From Chamaecrista fasciculata (Eukaryota > Streptophyta > Magnoliopsida > Fabales > Fabaceae), in the NCBI GenBank assembly GCA_003254925.1, contig QANZ01002928.1, positions 45,863-109,862 of the forward strand: a stretch of DNA of 64,000 nucleotides, read 5' to 3'. A program made the position numbers and the translations under genes. The notes beneath the pieces were generated by a model. It was not told the origin of the DNA. It searched no databases and saw only the letters and a list, made by a program, of their open reading frames with translations. Positions 1 to 8,598 of this stretch are shown here, one piece after another. Within the stretch, counting starts at the first letter, position 1, and every line of letters starts with the position of its first letter.

Positions 1-2
1 GC

Positions 3-1709
3 GTGCAGCGTGAAAATCTGATCCCCAGTATCGACGTTCTGCCTGAGCCTCTGTCACAGCTCTGCTGGGAGGTGCTGGGAAAGTATGCTGAAAACCGTAC
101 CCGACAGGCCATACTGTACGAAGATAAAGCCGCCTTCCTGTTTTACGGAAAATATGGCGAAGAGGCTGGCAGCCTGGCCCGGGATATATTTTTCAGCATC
201 CTGAATCAGGCCTTTGATGCGGCCGTCACGGTGAAGACCGTTCCGCCAAGTGAAGGCGAAAAGGCCGTCCTGACCAAACCGGAAACGGTGACGTCACAGC
301 TGTGGAAAATGACGGAAAGCGGGCAGATTATCCTGCGGGCCACCGACAGGAAAATCACGCACGGCAAATCCAGCGACATCTTATTTGCCCTCACGGCGGA
401 ACTGCCTGCGCAGGGCGATGACCCACTGAAGGATGACTATCCGGTCAGCCTCTGCCAGCTGACTGACGATCCCTCACAGATATGGGATTATCCCGGATCG
501 GGTGAGCTTATCTGCCGCGCGCTGGGCAGCGACTATGTGCTCGAAGCATCCGGTGCGAAAAGCCTTTGCCTCCGCAGGCGCAGTAAAGCCGGCCGTCTCA
601 GCCATCTGTGGCACCTGGCCGAAATACCGGTCTATCTGGAAAGCTCGCTGGCAGATCAGTCCGGAGACGTGTGGGTGAAAATAGTCGCAGGTAAAAGCGG
701 CGGTGTACTTTCGCTCTCCGACGCGGCGTGGTCTGGAGATCCGGATGCGGCTAACGCCTATGAGGTGGTCGTACAGCCGGATACCGGTGGCAGACATCAG
801 CGGTGGCGTAAAGAAGGTTCCGGACGCTTTGTCTCTGCACGGGACGTCGGGGGGGATAAGGGCGCACAAGATCTGATCCTCTCGGCAGACGAGAGCTCGG
901 GGCGTCTGCTCGCCTGCCCTTTCAGGCCGGAGCTTGCCCAGAAGTGGAATGTCGACGTTGAGGGAAAGCTGTCGCCTAAAACGGGACCGTTCAGCGAGAA
1001 ATACCTCACCTGTTTTGAAGCAAAAAGAGGCGGGGAAAGGGATTGCGGGAGTGGTCTGATCCTCCGCGGTGAGGACAGCACCCTTCAGCAGACGTGGATC
1101 CTGCGGGAATACAAAGGTTCGGAGCCGGAGCCAAAACCTTATACGTTACAGATTAACCGCAGTAAAACGGAGGTCTGCGCCATTCATTATGTTGACGAAA
1201 CGGAATTACGTACGGAAGGCCGCATTACCGGCATGGAGTTTTTTATTAACCGAAAATCTGGATGGGCAGATGAGTATGTTTTACGAATGAGAGTGACGTG
1301 CGAAAATAATGGCGCAGTAAAAGAAGTCAGTCCGCCTGCCGGACTGAATAATGATAACTTAACGCCTCTCTTTAAAGAACAGAGGAAACTCTGCGTCAGT
1401 CCGGAATTCATCTATCTTCCTGACGCCGCTGTTTACAGCATCAGGCTGGATGACAGCAACCTGAGTGATTCCGTACGGATGCTCAGACTGATGTATCGTC
1501 TTGAAAAAGACGGACCCTGGTACGGCTTCGCGAATAACAGTCTCCCTTGTGAATTGCCGAGCCTGACCTCCGGCTCGCTTGACGTCGCGCTCTGTCCCGT
1601 GCAGGTCAGAGCCGGCAACAGGATCGTCGCAATGGGGATTGATTTTGATCCCCGAGGCCAGAAGATCTCCCCCAGGGTCCTGACTGAGCCCTTAAATCTC
1701 AGCCAGTAA
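3..1709 (+). CDS. Hypothetical protein with two predicted ricin-type beta-trefoils (possibly 5'-partial)
   Basis: The reading frame is open from the window edge. The GTG at 3 has no visible ribosome site, so the true start may lie outside. In the 568 residues, six QxW-type signatures recur at about residues 99-101, 159-161, 201-203 (HLW variant), 266-268, 313-315 and 363-365. This 40-60 residue spacing is that of ricin-B-lectin repeats, three per trefoil, so residues 70-370 probably form two carbohydrate-binding trefoils. The C-terminal 200 residues are beta-rich and unrecognised. No signal peptide is seen from this start. The stop is 68 bp before a double-HNH gene on the same strand, so the two are probably cotranscribed. 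The lectin fold is inferred from the repeats; the function is unknown. Confidence 0.7.
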   Translation: MQRENLIPSIDVLPEPLSQLCWEVLGKYAENRTRQAILYEDKAAFLFYGKYGEEAGSLARDIFFSILNQAFDAAVTVKTVPPSEGEKAVLTKPETVTSQLWKMTESGQIILRATDRKITHGKSSDILFALTAELPAQGDDPLKDDYPVSLCQLTDDPSQIWDYPGSGELICRALGSDYVLEASGAKSLCLRRRSKAGRLSHLWHLAEIPVYLESSLADQSGDVWVKIVAGKSGGVLSLSDAAWSGDPDAANAYEVVVQPDTGGRHQRWRKEGSGRFVSARDVGGDKGAQDLILSADESSGRLLACPFRPELAQKWNVDVEGKLSPKTGPFSEKYLTCFEAKRGGERDCGSGLILRGEDSTLQQTWILREYKGSEPEPKPYTLQINRSKTEVCAIHYVDETELRTEGRITGMEFFINRKSGWADEYVLRMRVTCENNGAVKEVSPPAGLNNDNLTPLFKEQRKLCVSPEFIYLPDAAVYSIRLDDSNLSDSVRMLRLMYRLEKDGPWYGFANNSLPCELPSLTSGSLDVALCPVQVRAGNRIVAMGIDFDPRGQKISPRVLTEPLNLSQ

Positions 1710-1777
1710 TCAGGCTTTTCCTGAAGCTTCGCGCTGCACTTTACTGCAGCGCGTTTACCGTCTTTACAGGAGTTCCG

Positions 1778-3760
1778 ATGGCGAATACCGGTCAGACAAT
1801 TAAGGCCATTTTCAGCGCTGCTGATCCCTCTGCGCCTCATCCGCCGGCATTTGATAAATATGAGCTAGCTGAGGTCATCGATGAAAATTATTTATCCCTG
1901 CTGAAGATCCGCGGTTTTGATAAATTAGTGGGTAAATGGCACAAAGAACGGCTGCCGTTTCTTGAAGTGAGGGGGGAGCTGGAGCTGTTTAAATGCCCCT
2001 ACTGCAATGAAGCGGTCAGCGCCGAGTCGCTTCGGATAGATCATATGATCCCGTGGGAAGTGTATACCCGCTATAAAGTCTACCTAGCAGCGAATAAAAA
2101 AGCAGGAGAAAGGGCATCAAACCTTAAAAGGAAGATTATTCGGAAGGAGGCGGAAAAAAAGGCTGCGCAGAAAAGGTTTGATAAAACAAATAAAAAAAGC
2201 AAACGCAATGCCGTTCCTGATCATGATCATGATCATGATGACAGTACGTTATCCGAGCCGGAATATACCTCTGAATCCGAGGATGAACTGGAAAGTCTGT
2301 GTGAAAACATTCTGCAGATGAACCCCGGTGAAGAAGAATTTTGCTGGCTGGAGGCTTATTATGCGGCTTTTCTTTCCATTCCGGGAAATAAAAAAGGAAA
2401 AACGCGGAGCGGTGGGGAGTACGTTAAGGGCTCAGGCAATAAAAATGATTCAAGAGATGAATATGCAACGCACTTTAAAAGCAATGAGAAAATTTTCCAG
2501 CCCAGAGATCTGAGCAAATTAAAGAAAAAAGCGGCAAATAACAATGGGAATCTTATCTTATGCTGTAATAAATGCAACCAGGAAAAAGGCGGTGATTTTG
2601 ATAATGTGATGAAATACATCATACGGGGGTCGGGTCACAGCCAGGGTAACGCAGGGTTGCGTAAAAAGTTTGAAAATATAAACGCTGTTTACAATAAGAT
2701 TGACGCTTTAACTGACAGCATCAGAGACATTGTGGTAAAAAAAGCCAGCTATGCTCCCTGCCCATCCAAGGATGACGTTCTTGAAGAAATACAGATATAT
2801 AAAAAACAAAAAAACAACACAGGTAGTGAAAAAACGAAGGTTGACAAAAATACAGAAAAACTCATCGCCATGGGTCTGGGTAATAATATAAGAGACTATG
2901 CTGCTGAAATAAATGCTGAAGAAGTTAATTATCAGAGATTTATTCAGCTCTTTATCCACTCCTACATGAATGCCGCGGCCGGCACGTTTGAAAACGAAGG
3001 GCGCGTGTCGCTTGACTATTCCGGCAGGTACCGGCCGGCTCAGCCCCTGACGTCAGGCGGAAAGGATAACACCGTCGGTGCGCTCTCTCCTGACGGCCCC
3101 GATCAGGATGAAGCAGGTCATCCACAGAAAGTGGCTGCAGATACAGCGGCCGCGCTGCAGTCCCTGACGCACTCGGACTCCATGGTGGACGGGCTCATGA
3201 CGGAGAAAGAAGAGGAGGGGCTGAAGGCTTATCTCATCAGAGAGCTGACAACGGAAAGAGCAGAATCCTTCAGTGGCTATGTCTGCTTTTACTGCCTGGG
3301 TGTTTATGAGGAATTCTGTTTTGAGATCGATCACATCAGGCCAGAGCTGAAATATAAAGACAAAAAATATCAACCCCAGAGTGAAAATTACTATCATTAC
3401 CTGGCGAGGACCAATTTCCCGGGCAATCTGATCCCAGTGTGCAAAAAGTGCAATGGCGGTAAAAGCGATAAAAAATATAATTTATTTTACAGTAATGAGT
3501 TTAAAGAACTGGTTACGGACAGGCAAAAAACCAGGCACAGGTATGGCTTCACTGAAGATCTGACCTCATCAGAAAATAATGTTATTACTTACCAGCAGGC
3601 TTTATCAAAGAGAGCAGCGTTACTGAATAAAACGTCGCTCAGACCGTTTGACTTTGCACTGCACGGTAACTATATAAAAGACTATCTCAAAAATAAGCCC
3701 GGACCGGTAAAAACTGATAACGGCGATATTTCCCTGACGCCGGCGCCTGATCCCGTCTGA
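1778..3760 (+). CDS. Double HNH-endonuclease-domain protein
   Basis: The start is ATG at 1778 after a good AGGAG site. The 660-residue protein has two HNH zinc-binding centres. The first has C73-x2-C76, then D88-H89 and a later N..C263-x2-C266-N. The second has C503-x2-C506, D518-H519 and C555-x2-C558-N. The first centre is split by an insert of about 170 residues, charged and rich in Lys/Glu, containing a short His-Asp repeat encoded by tandem GATCAT units near 2218-2241. HNH proteins cleave DNA or RNA in restriction, anti-phage and toxin contexts. No transmembrane segment or signal peptide is visible. It follows the QxW-repeat gene by 68 bp, so the two may form one system. Substrate unknown. 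Confidence 0.8.
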   Translation: MANTGQTIKAIFSAADPSAPHPPAFDKYELAEVIDENYLSLLKIRGFDKLVGKWHKERLPFLEVRGELELFKCPYCNEAVSAESLRIDHMIPWEVYTRYKVYLAANKKAGERASNLKRKIIRKEAEKKAAQKRFDKTNKKSKRNAVPDHDHDHDDSTLSEPEYTSESEDELESLCENILQMNPGEEEFCWLEAYYAAFLSIPGNKKGKTRSGGEYVKGSGNKNDSRDEYATHFKSNEKIFQPRDLSKLKKKAANNNGNLILCCNKCNQEKGGDFDNVMKYIIRGSGHSQGNAGLRKKFENINAVYNKIDALTDSIRDIVVKKASYAPCPSKDDVLEEIQIYKKQKNNTGSEKTKVDKNTEKLIAMGLGNNIRDYAAEINAEEVNYQRFIQLFIHSYMNAAAGTFENEGRVSLDYSGRYRPAQPLTSGGKDNTVGALSPDGPDQDEAGHPQKVAADTAAALQSLTHSDSMVDGLMTEKEEEGLKAYLIRELTTERAESFSGYVCFYCLGVYEEFCFEIDHIRPELKYKDKKYQPQSENYYHYLARTNFPGNLIPVCKKCNGGKSDKKYNLFYSNEFKELVTDRQKTRHRYGFTEDLTSSENNVITYQQALSKRAALLNKTSLRPFDFALHGNYIKDYLKNKPGPVKTDNGDISLTPAPDPV

Positions 3761-3888
3761 GGTAATCTGAAGCATAAACCCGGGCTCACTCATCCCGGGA
3801 GATCCGTAATGCGTACAAACGCCCGCCCGCCGGCGCAGCGTGCCGTCCTGTTATAACGCGCGGAAGGGCACTTTCCATTATCCCCATC

Positions 3889-3922
3889 CGTACCAGGCAT
3901 GCAGCCCAGAGTGCCTGGTACG
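3889..3922. promoter_or_regulatory. Perfect 11-bp inverted repeat upstream of resD-like gene (candidate recombination site)
   Basis: CGTACCAGGCA (3889-3899) and TGCCTGGTACG (3912-3922) are exact inverted copies separated by 12 bp. Eleven-base arms flanking a short spacer are typical of tyrosine-recombinase core sites, and the F plasmid ResD recombinase acts at a site next to its own gene (rfsF). The spacer is longer than the usual 6-8 bp. No T-run follows, so a terminator is less likely. Confidence 0.5.
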
Positions 3923-4169
3923 TGCCCTGCCCCGCCTGTATTCTATCTTTACTTTTTACTTCAGTGGGTTATATACCCTTTCACGCCTTAACCACTGCCG
4001 ATCGCCCCGCTTTTTATTCCGGGCCGTCCAGGTTATTCTCCGTATACGGGAGAAAAGCCGGAAAACCGATCCAGAACAGATCCCGGGCGGATCGATTTAT
4101 TCCCGTGGTTTTCGCTGGACAGACGCGCGAAAATACGTTCTCACCTGCCAGACGACGGAGATTGAAAAT

Positions 4170-5039
4170 CTGAGCACTTTACCCCGCGAACTGACGCAGA
4201 ATTCACGCAGCGGCGTCACCGGTCACTTTTCAGCCGAAACGGGCGCCGCACGCTACTTTGACTATGAAAGCGCGGTGGCGCTGCGCAACCTCGCCGCCGC
4301 CTACGGCACCGACATGCCCCGCTACCTGCTGGCGCCCGAGGTGGCCGTGCTGCTGTCAAAGGTGACCGATCTCCGCAAACGGCTGTTCATCGACGCGCTG
4401 TGGAACACCGGCGGGCGGCTCAACGAAATTCTGCCGCTGGCCCGGGAGGACTTCGTGCTGGACGACCCGCTCACCGGCGCCCCGCTCTCCTCGCCGTTCG
4501 TGGTGCTGCGCACCCTCAAGCAGCGCGGGCTCGAGGAGGCCGCAAGAAACCGCAGCCGCCGGCGCGGCCGCCCGACGAAGGAGGAGCAGCAGGCGGAGCG
4601 GGACGCGGAGGCCGAAATCAGGGACAACCCGCCGCGCGCGGTGCCGCTCACCGATCCGGGGTTCGTGCAGCGCCTGAGGGAGTGGTTTGCGACGGTGAGC
4701 CCGCCGGCGGGCGCGCGGCTGTGGGACATAAAGAGCGAGGACACGGCGCGCAGCTGGATCTCACAGGCGGTAGCGGCCGCGGAGCGTGACGGCGTCACGT
4801 TCTCCATCCGGCCGGTGACGCCCAAGACGTTCAGGGACTCGTTTGCGATGCACCTCGTGCAGCATCAGGTGCCGCAGAAGGTCATTCAGACGCTGATGGG
4901 GCACAAGGACGCCAAGTCCACCGAGTGGTACACGCGGGTATTTGCGCTGGACGTGACCCGCCAGCTCGGCGTGCGGTTCTCGATGGATCCGGGCGAGGCG
5001 CAGAGGCTGCTGCTGCCAGGCTCCCTTTCTTCACGCTGA
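4170..5039 (+). CDS. ResD-like tyrosine recombinase (plasmid multimer resolution)
   Basis: The C-terminal catalytic domain carries the tyrosine-recombinase set: Arg in NTGGRLNEIL, the TPKTFRDSFAMHL box, and LMGHKD..STEWYTRVF with the nucleophilic Tyr. The YLLAPEV and VFALDVT segments resemble the F plasmid ResD family, which resolves plasmid dimers. The frame is open upstream to a GTG at 3840, but that extension would run through the 3889-3922 inverted repeat. By comparison with ResD the protein should begin roughly 45-50 residues before YLLAPEV. The start given (CTG at 4170, after GGAG) is a best guess, not certain. An internal basic insert (RSRRRGRPTKEEQQ) also occurs in ResD-type proteins. 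Confidence 0.8.
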   Translation: MSTLPRELTQNSRSGVTGHFSAETGAARYFDYESAVALRNLAAAYGTDMPRYLLAPEVAVLLSKVTDLRKRLFIDALWNTGGRLNEILPLAREDFVLDDPLTGAPLSSPFVVLRTLKQRGLEEAARNRSRRRGRPTKEEQQAERDAEAEIRDNPPRAVPLTDPGFVQRLREWFATVSPPAGARLWDIKSEDTARSWISQAVAAAERDGVTFSIRPVTPKTFRDSFAMHLVQHQVPQKVIQTLMGHKDAKSTEWYTRVFALDVTRQLGVRFSMDPGEAQRLLLPGSLSSR

Positions 5040-5117
5040 ACGCGCCGGCCCGTGGACTTTTTACACTGACAGAGTGGGCTGGCCTGCCGCGGTTTGCTTT
5101 TGCTATAGTTCACACTG

Positions 5118-5184
5118 CCGGAGCGGGATATTTTCTCCGACTTAACGCGGGGTTTTAATACACTGTAGCCGCTCCGGCTTTTCT
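5118..5184 (+). terminator. Stem-loop with T-rich 3' side after resD-like gene
   Basis: GCCGGAGCGG (5118-5127) pairs with CCGCTCCGGC (5171-5180) across a 43-nt loop and is followed by TTTTCTTT. The long loop makes this either an inefficient terminator or a recombinase-related repeat. It sits between the recombinase and the convergent coiled-coil gene. Confidence 0.35.
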
Positions 5185-5263
5185 TTACCTTTCTGATATT
5201 TTCCTGCGGCCCTAACGGGTGGCGGGGGATCGTCTCAGTCCGGCCGGCTAAAACCGGGTGCCA

Positions 5264-5968
5264 TTACCCTGCTTCAAGCGCTGTCATCTGATTGCTCAGG
5301 CTCTCCCTCTGCCTCTCCAGCAGACTGATTTTCTCCTGCAGGGCCCGCACCTGCGCTTCCTCCTTTGCAGCATGCTCACAGACGTTCGAATAGAAATTCT
5401 GCTTTTCCCTGTTACATGACGCCCTGTCATAGCCCGCGCTGGCGCTGGTCTCATAAAGCAGCTGCTGAGCCTCCGCCATCTTCCGGTTAATCAGATCCCG
5501 TTCGGCACTCAGTTCGCTGATCCTCGCCTCTTTCCGCTCTGTGGCCTGCCGGCGCTCTCCGCTGTTCAGCGCGATGAGGGTGCTTTTGAGGTCCGCATTC
5601 TCCTGCAGGAGCTGTTCATACCGCACTTCCAGGCTTTTCATGCTCTCCCGGTAAGCGGCGGACAGCTCGCCGGCGCGTTGACTGATGGTGTCTTCACGGC
5701 TGGCCTGTGCGGCATCGTAGCGACTCTGCGCGGTCCGCAGCTCCTCATGCAGGAGCGAATTCTGCAAAGTCAGTCCCGCGATGCGCCCCTCCTTTTCACC
5801 CAGAGTGGTGGCGTTAAGCGCGTACCAGGTCAGACTGACAGACACTGTGACCAGTATGGCGCTGCTGATAAACCACCTCATAACGGGATGAGTTCTGATG
5901 ACTTCCGGGATCCATTCGGGCTGGCTGAGCATGGGATAAAGTACCCTAATTATCTGAAAGAAAAGCAA
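5264..5968 (-). CDS. Single-pass membrane protein with long coiled coil, unknown function
   Basis: The 234-residue protein has one hydrophobic segment at about residues 33-52 (WFISSAILVTVSVSLTWYAL). A long heptad-rich, Glu/Arg/Gln-rich region follows to the C-terminus, interrupted near residue 183 by a two-cysteine stretch (SCNREKQNFYSNVC). The predicted form is a membrane-anchored coiled coil. It converges on the recombinase and is divergent from the CsbD-like gene. I do not recognise a family. A structural or partition-accessory role is possible but not shown. Confidence 0.6.
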   Translation of the reverse strand: MLFFQIIRVLYPMLSQPEWIPEVIRTHPVMRWFISSAILVTVSVSLTWYALNATTLGEKEGRIAGLTLQNSLLHEELRTAQSRYDAAQASREDTISQRAGELSAAYRESMKSLEVRYEQLLQENADLKSTLIALNSGERRQATERKEARISELSAERDLINRKMAEAQQLLYETSASAGYDRASCNREKQNFYSNVCEHAAKEEAQVRALQEKISLLERQRESLSNQMTALEAG

Positions 5969-6197
5969 TATAACAGACCCTTACCGCACACCGCACCCTT
6001 TAGCCGCGCGCCCGTACCGCCCTGTGATGCCGGTGCTGAAAGAGGAGGGAGTCAGCCCGCCTGTGTATGGATGTCAGGAAAAATCCGTAAATGTGACGTT
6101 GTGCAGGAAAATTTGCCTGTGTGAACCATACTTTTCAGTATAAAGCACTGCATGCGGAGGCTCCGCAGCAGCCCGTCAGTCAACTGAGGACACTGGC

Positions 6198-6407
6198 ATG
6201 AACGAAGATCGTATCAGCGGAAACTGGAAGCAGTTCAAAGGCAAAGTGAAGGAGCAATGGGGAAAGCTCACCGATGACGACATGGACGTGGCGGAAGGAA
6301 AGCGCGACCAGCTGGTCGGCCGCATTCAGGAGCGCTATGGCTACGGCAGGGATCAGGCCGAAAAAGAACTTAAGGAATGGGAAGACTCCAACCAGTACAA
6401 ATGGTAG
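6198..6407 (+). CDS. CsbD-like general stress protein (YjbJ type)
   Basis: The 69-residue protein MNEDRISGNWKQFKGKVKEQ... matches the CsbD/YjbJ family throughout: an amphipathic N-terminal helix, the WGKLTDDD turn and the QLVGRIQERYGYG motif. Family members are small, highly expressed, stationary-phase or osmotic-stress-induced cytoplasmic proteins of unknown biochemical role. The ATG at 6198 follows a GAGGACA ribosome site. A strong hairpin terminator follows at once, so it is monocistronic. Confidence 0.92.
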   Translation: MNEDRISGNWKQFKGKVKEQWGKLTDDDMDVAEGKRDQLVGRIQERYGYGRDQAEKELKEWEDSNQYKW

Positions 6408-6424
6408 ACATCAGGCGCACTGGA

Positions 6425-6447
6425 AAAACCGGCTGGCCGCCGGTTTT
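6425..6447 (+). terminator. Rho-independent terminator of csbD-like gene
   Basis: AAAACCGGC - TGGCC - GCCGGTTTT forms a 9-bp perfect stem with flanking A and T runs, 17 bp after the CsbD-like stop codon. The symmetrical A/T flanks could serve both strands. Confidence 0.85.
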
Positions 6448-6946
6448 ACCCTAAAACCTTTCGCCGCCAGCCAGAAATATGCTCCGTGTCGCCGCCGAAA
6501 TCTCTTCTGTTAAGGTCAGATGGTCATGGTGCGCTTATCCGCAGCGGTAAGCCCTGCCGCCGCCGCGGAATACGCCAGATAAACAAACTTCAGTACACCA
6601 GCTTTATCATCCGGTCTGGCTTAAGCTCCGGAGCATTTTTCTCCTGCCTGCTTATTCTTGCTGCCCCGTGGGACATTGGCCGGACGCAGCCTCTTACCGG
6701 CCGACGCTTACGTTAACCGCGTGACGCCTTCATTCAGACCCATAAAGGATGAGTTGGCGTTTGCTGCCGCAGGCCGGTTCAGCATACTCAGGGCAGTCTG
6801 AACGCTGCCGTATGGGACGGAAGGGTTACCGTCCGGCAGGCCGGCAGTTTACAAGCCTGGTCAGCACGAGATGATGCCCGGCCAGCTGGCCATTCCCCTT
6901 TTATCTGCCATCTTTATGACTGCTCGCTTACCTTTCCGGGGAAATT
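6448..6946. other. Intergenic region without recognisable gene
   Basis: About 500 bp lie between the csbD-like terminator and the MFS gene. Short open frames here have no ribosome site or family resemblance. The 3' part should hold the MFS promoter, but no clear -35/-10 pair was identified. Confidence 0.5.
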
Positions 6947-8176
6947 ATGCCACTGCGCTCACTCCAGGCACTTTGCCTGGTTAACTTTTTTATGGCGGAC
7001 GTCAGAGACGGACTAGGGCCGTTTCTGGGAATATTCATGACAGAACATCACTGGGATCCAGAGGCTATAGGCTGGGTGATGTCAGCGGCAGGTATCGCCA
7101 GCCTGTCCGTCACCCTGCCGGCAGGAATAATGGCGGATGCCGTCAGCAACAAACGGCTGATGCTGATTGCCGGTACCGTAACCATTACCCTGGCTACGCT
7201 TTTGCTCTGGTATTTTCCCGTACCTGCCGTCACGATTATCTCACAGGTCATGACCGGACTGTCGGCCGCAGTGATTGCCCCCCTGATGACGGCCATGACG
7301 CTGGGCCTGACTGGCCCCGAAAAGTTTGGCCATCAGACGGGGAGGAACGAAGCGTTTAACCACGCGGGAAACATGACTGCAGCCGTTATAGCCGGCGCGT
7401 CTGTCTGGTTCTGGGGAACCGGAGCCGTATTTGTCCTGATGACGGTCATGGCTCTGCTGGCCACGGCCTGTGTTGCGAGGATCCGCGATCGCGACATCGA
7501 CAACCGGATTGCACGCGGACTGACGCCCGGCGCCCAGGGCGCTTCCCTGCCGCGCCTGTCAGTGCTCATCCGCGAACCCGCGCTGATCATCGGCGGCATC
7601 ACCGTCCTGCTGTTTCATCTGGGCAACGCTGCTCTCCTGCCGATGCTGAGCGTCAGGGTGGCGGCTTCGCAAAGCGCAGAGGTGAACCCGGGCGTATTTG
7701 CCGCGGCCACCGTGATTATTTCTCAGGCCGTGATGATCCCGGTCGCGTTGTACGCTGCACGCAAAGCGCAGAGTGCCGGCTACTTTTCACTGATCACAAC
7801 GGCACTGTGTATTCTGCCCCTGCGGGCCGCCGTGGCGTCCTTTAGTGACGGCATCTGGTTCATGCCCGTGATACAGATTCTGGACGGGATGGCGGCCGGC
7901 CTTCTTGGCGTCGCCGTACCGGTCTTCGTGGTCAGGGTGCTTAACGGAAAAGGGCACACCAATGCCGGCCAGAGTTTTATTCTGCTCATGCAGGGGGCGG
8001 GGGCTGCACTGAGCCCGGCCATAACGGGGACACTGATTTCACGTTACTCTTATTCAGCCGCGTTTGCCGTTATGGGAGCCCTGGCCGTGCTTGCGCTGAC
8101 AGTCTGGCTGGCAGGGCAGCGCGCCTCTCTGCTGGGTCACGGAGCTCCGGAGTCACCGTCACGGAGAGAAACCTGA
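6947..8176 (+). CDS. MFS transporter
   Basis: The 409-residue, strongly hydrophobic protein has about 12 predicted membrane helices in two six-helix halves. It begins MPLRSLQALCLVNFFMADVRDGLGP. The loop between helices 2 and 3 carries GIMADAVSNKRLM, a version of the MFS motif A (G-x3-D-x2-[GN]-[RK]-[RK]). The start is ATG at 6947 with GGGGAAATT upstream. The substrate cannot be assigned, since no signature of a drug, sugar or siderophore subgroup stands out. It is monocistronic, and the downstream neighbour is the mobile-element scar starting near 8250. Confidence 0.85.
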   Translation: MPLRSLQALCLVNFFMADVRDGLGPFLGIFMTEHHWDPEAIGWVMSAAGIASLSVTLPAGIMADAVSNKRLMLIAGTVTITLATLLLWYFPVPAVTIISQVMTGLSAAVIAPLMTAMTLGLTGPEKFGHQTGRNEAFNHAGNMTAAVIAGASVWFWGTGAVFVLMTVMALLATACVARIRDRDIDNRIARGLTPGAQGASLPRLSVLIREPALIIGGITVLLFHLGNAALLPMLSVRVAASQSAEVNPGVFAAATVIISQAVMIPVALYAARKAQSAGYFSLITTALCILPLRAAVASFSDGIWFMPVIQILDGMAAGLLGVAVPVFVVRVLNGKGHTNAGQSFILLMQGAGAALSPAITGTLISRYSYSAAFAVMGALAVLALTVWLAGQRASLLGHGAPESPSRRET

Positions 8177-8254
8177 CCTGCGCCTGTCCGGTTGTCTGCG
8201 TGTTTTCCGCAGGTATAAAGCGGTCTTCGCCTGAATGCAGACACTTATGGGGTA

Positions 8255-8294
8255 TTTGCATTCACTTGACTACCCGTTTGCATTTTACTTGACC
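8255..8294. repeat. IS21-like terminal repeat remnant (left copy)
   Basis: Two tandem copies of TTTGCATT-N-ACTTGAC lie at 8255-8270 and 8277-8294. Positions 8262-8292 match the inverse complement of 13470-13500 at 28 of 31 bases. Multiple short terminal repeats are typical of IS21-family ends; the family assignment is an inference. No istA/istB genes remain. Confidence 0.5.
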
Positions 8295-8379
8295 ACTACC
8301 ATCAAAAAATCGCCACTGGAGCTGAAGGAGTGACATGGCATTGCGTGACAGGTAGCTGTGTGCCAGATATAGTCATTCG

Positions 8380-8590
8380 AGCCCTGAGAGTTACACTCCT
8401 AAGTGATTCAGGGTATGCGCTTATTGGTTACGAATATTGTGCCAGAATCATGTGATTTGATGATTGCCGCTTTGCTTTCGAACCAGTAAGTGCTCCACGT
8501 TCGCTAACGAATACTCAGGGCATGCAGAACAACTGCTGACTATATTTCTTTCGAAGAATGTGGAATGCATACCAATCCCCGGTTAAAAGG
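8380..8590 (+). ncRNA. Candidate IS110 bridge RNA region
   Basis: This is the non-coding left end just upstream of the transposase. It holds several potential stems, for example CCCTGA...TCAGGG (about 8381-8415), and TTCG-containing short repeats around 8478-8512. In IS110-group elements this location encodes the structured bridge RNA with target- and donor-binding loops. Boundaries are approximate and the call is positional inference. Confidence 0.4.
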
Positions 8591-8598
8591 AGTTGGTG

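Noticed and set aside
3840..4169. N-terminal extension of the ResD-like frame to GTG 3840
   Set aside because: It would translate through the 11-bp inverted repeat, gives a low-complexity unlikely sequence and exceeds the family length.
8556..8571. ATGTGGAATGCA in the IS110 left end, similar to the terminal repeat of the umuC-inserted element
   Set aside because: A 12-base similarity in a different context, with no recombination junction visible there; probably chance.
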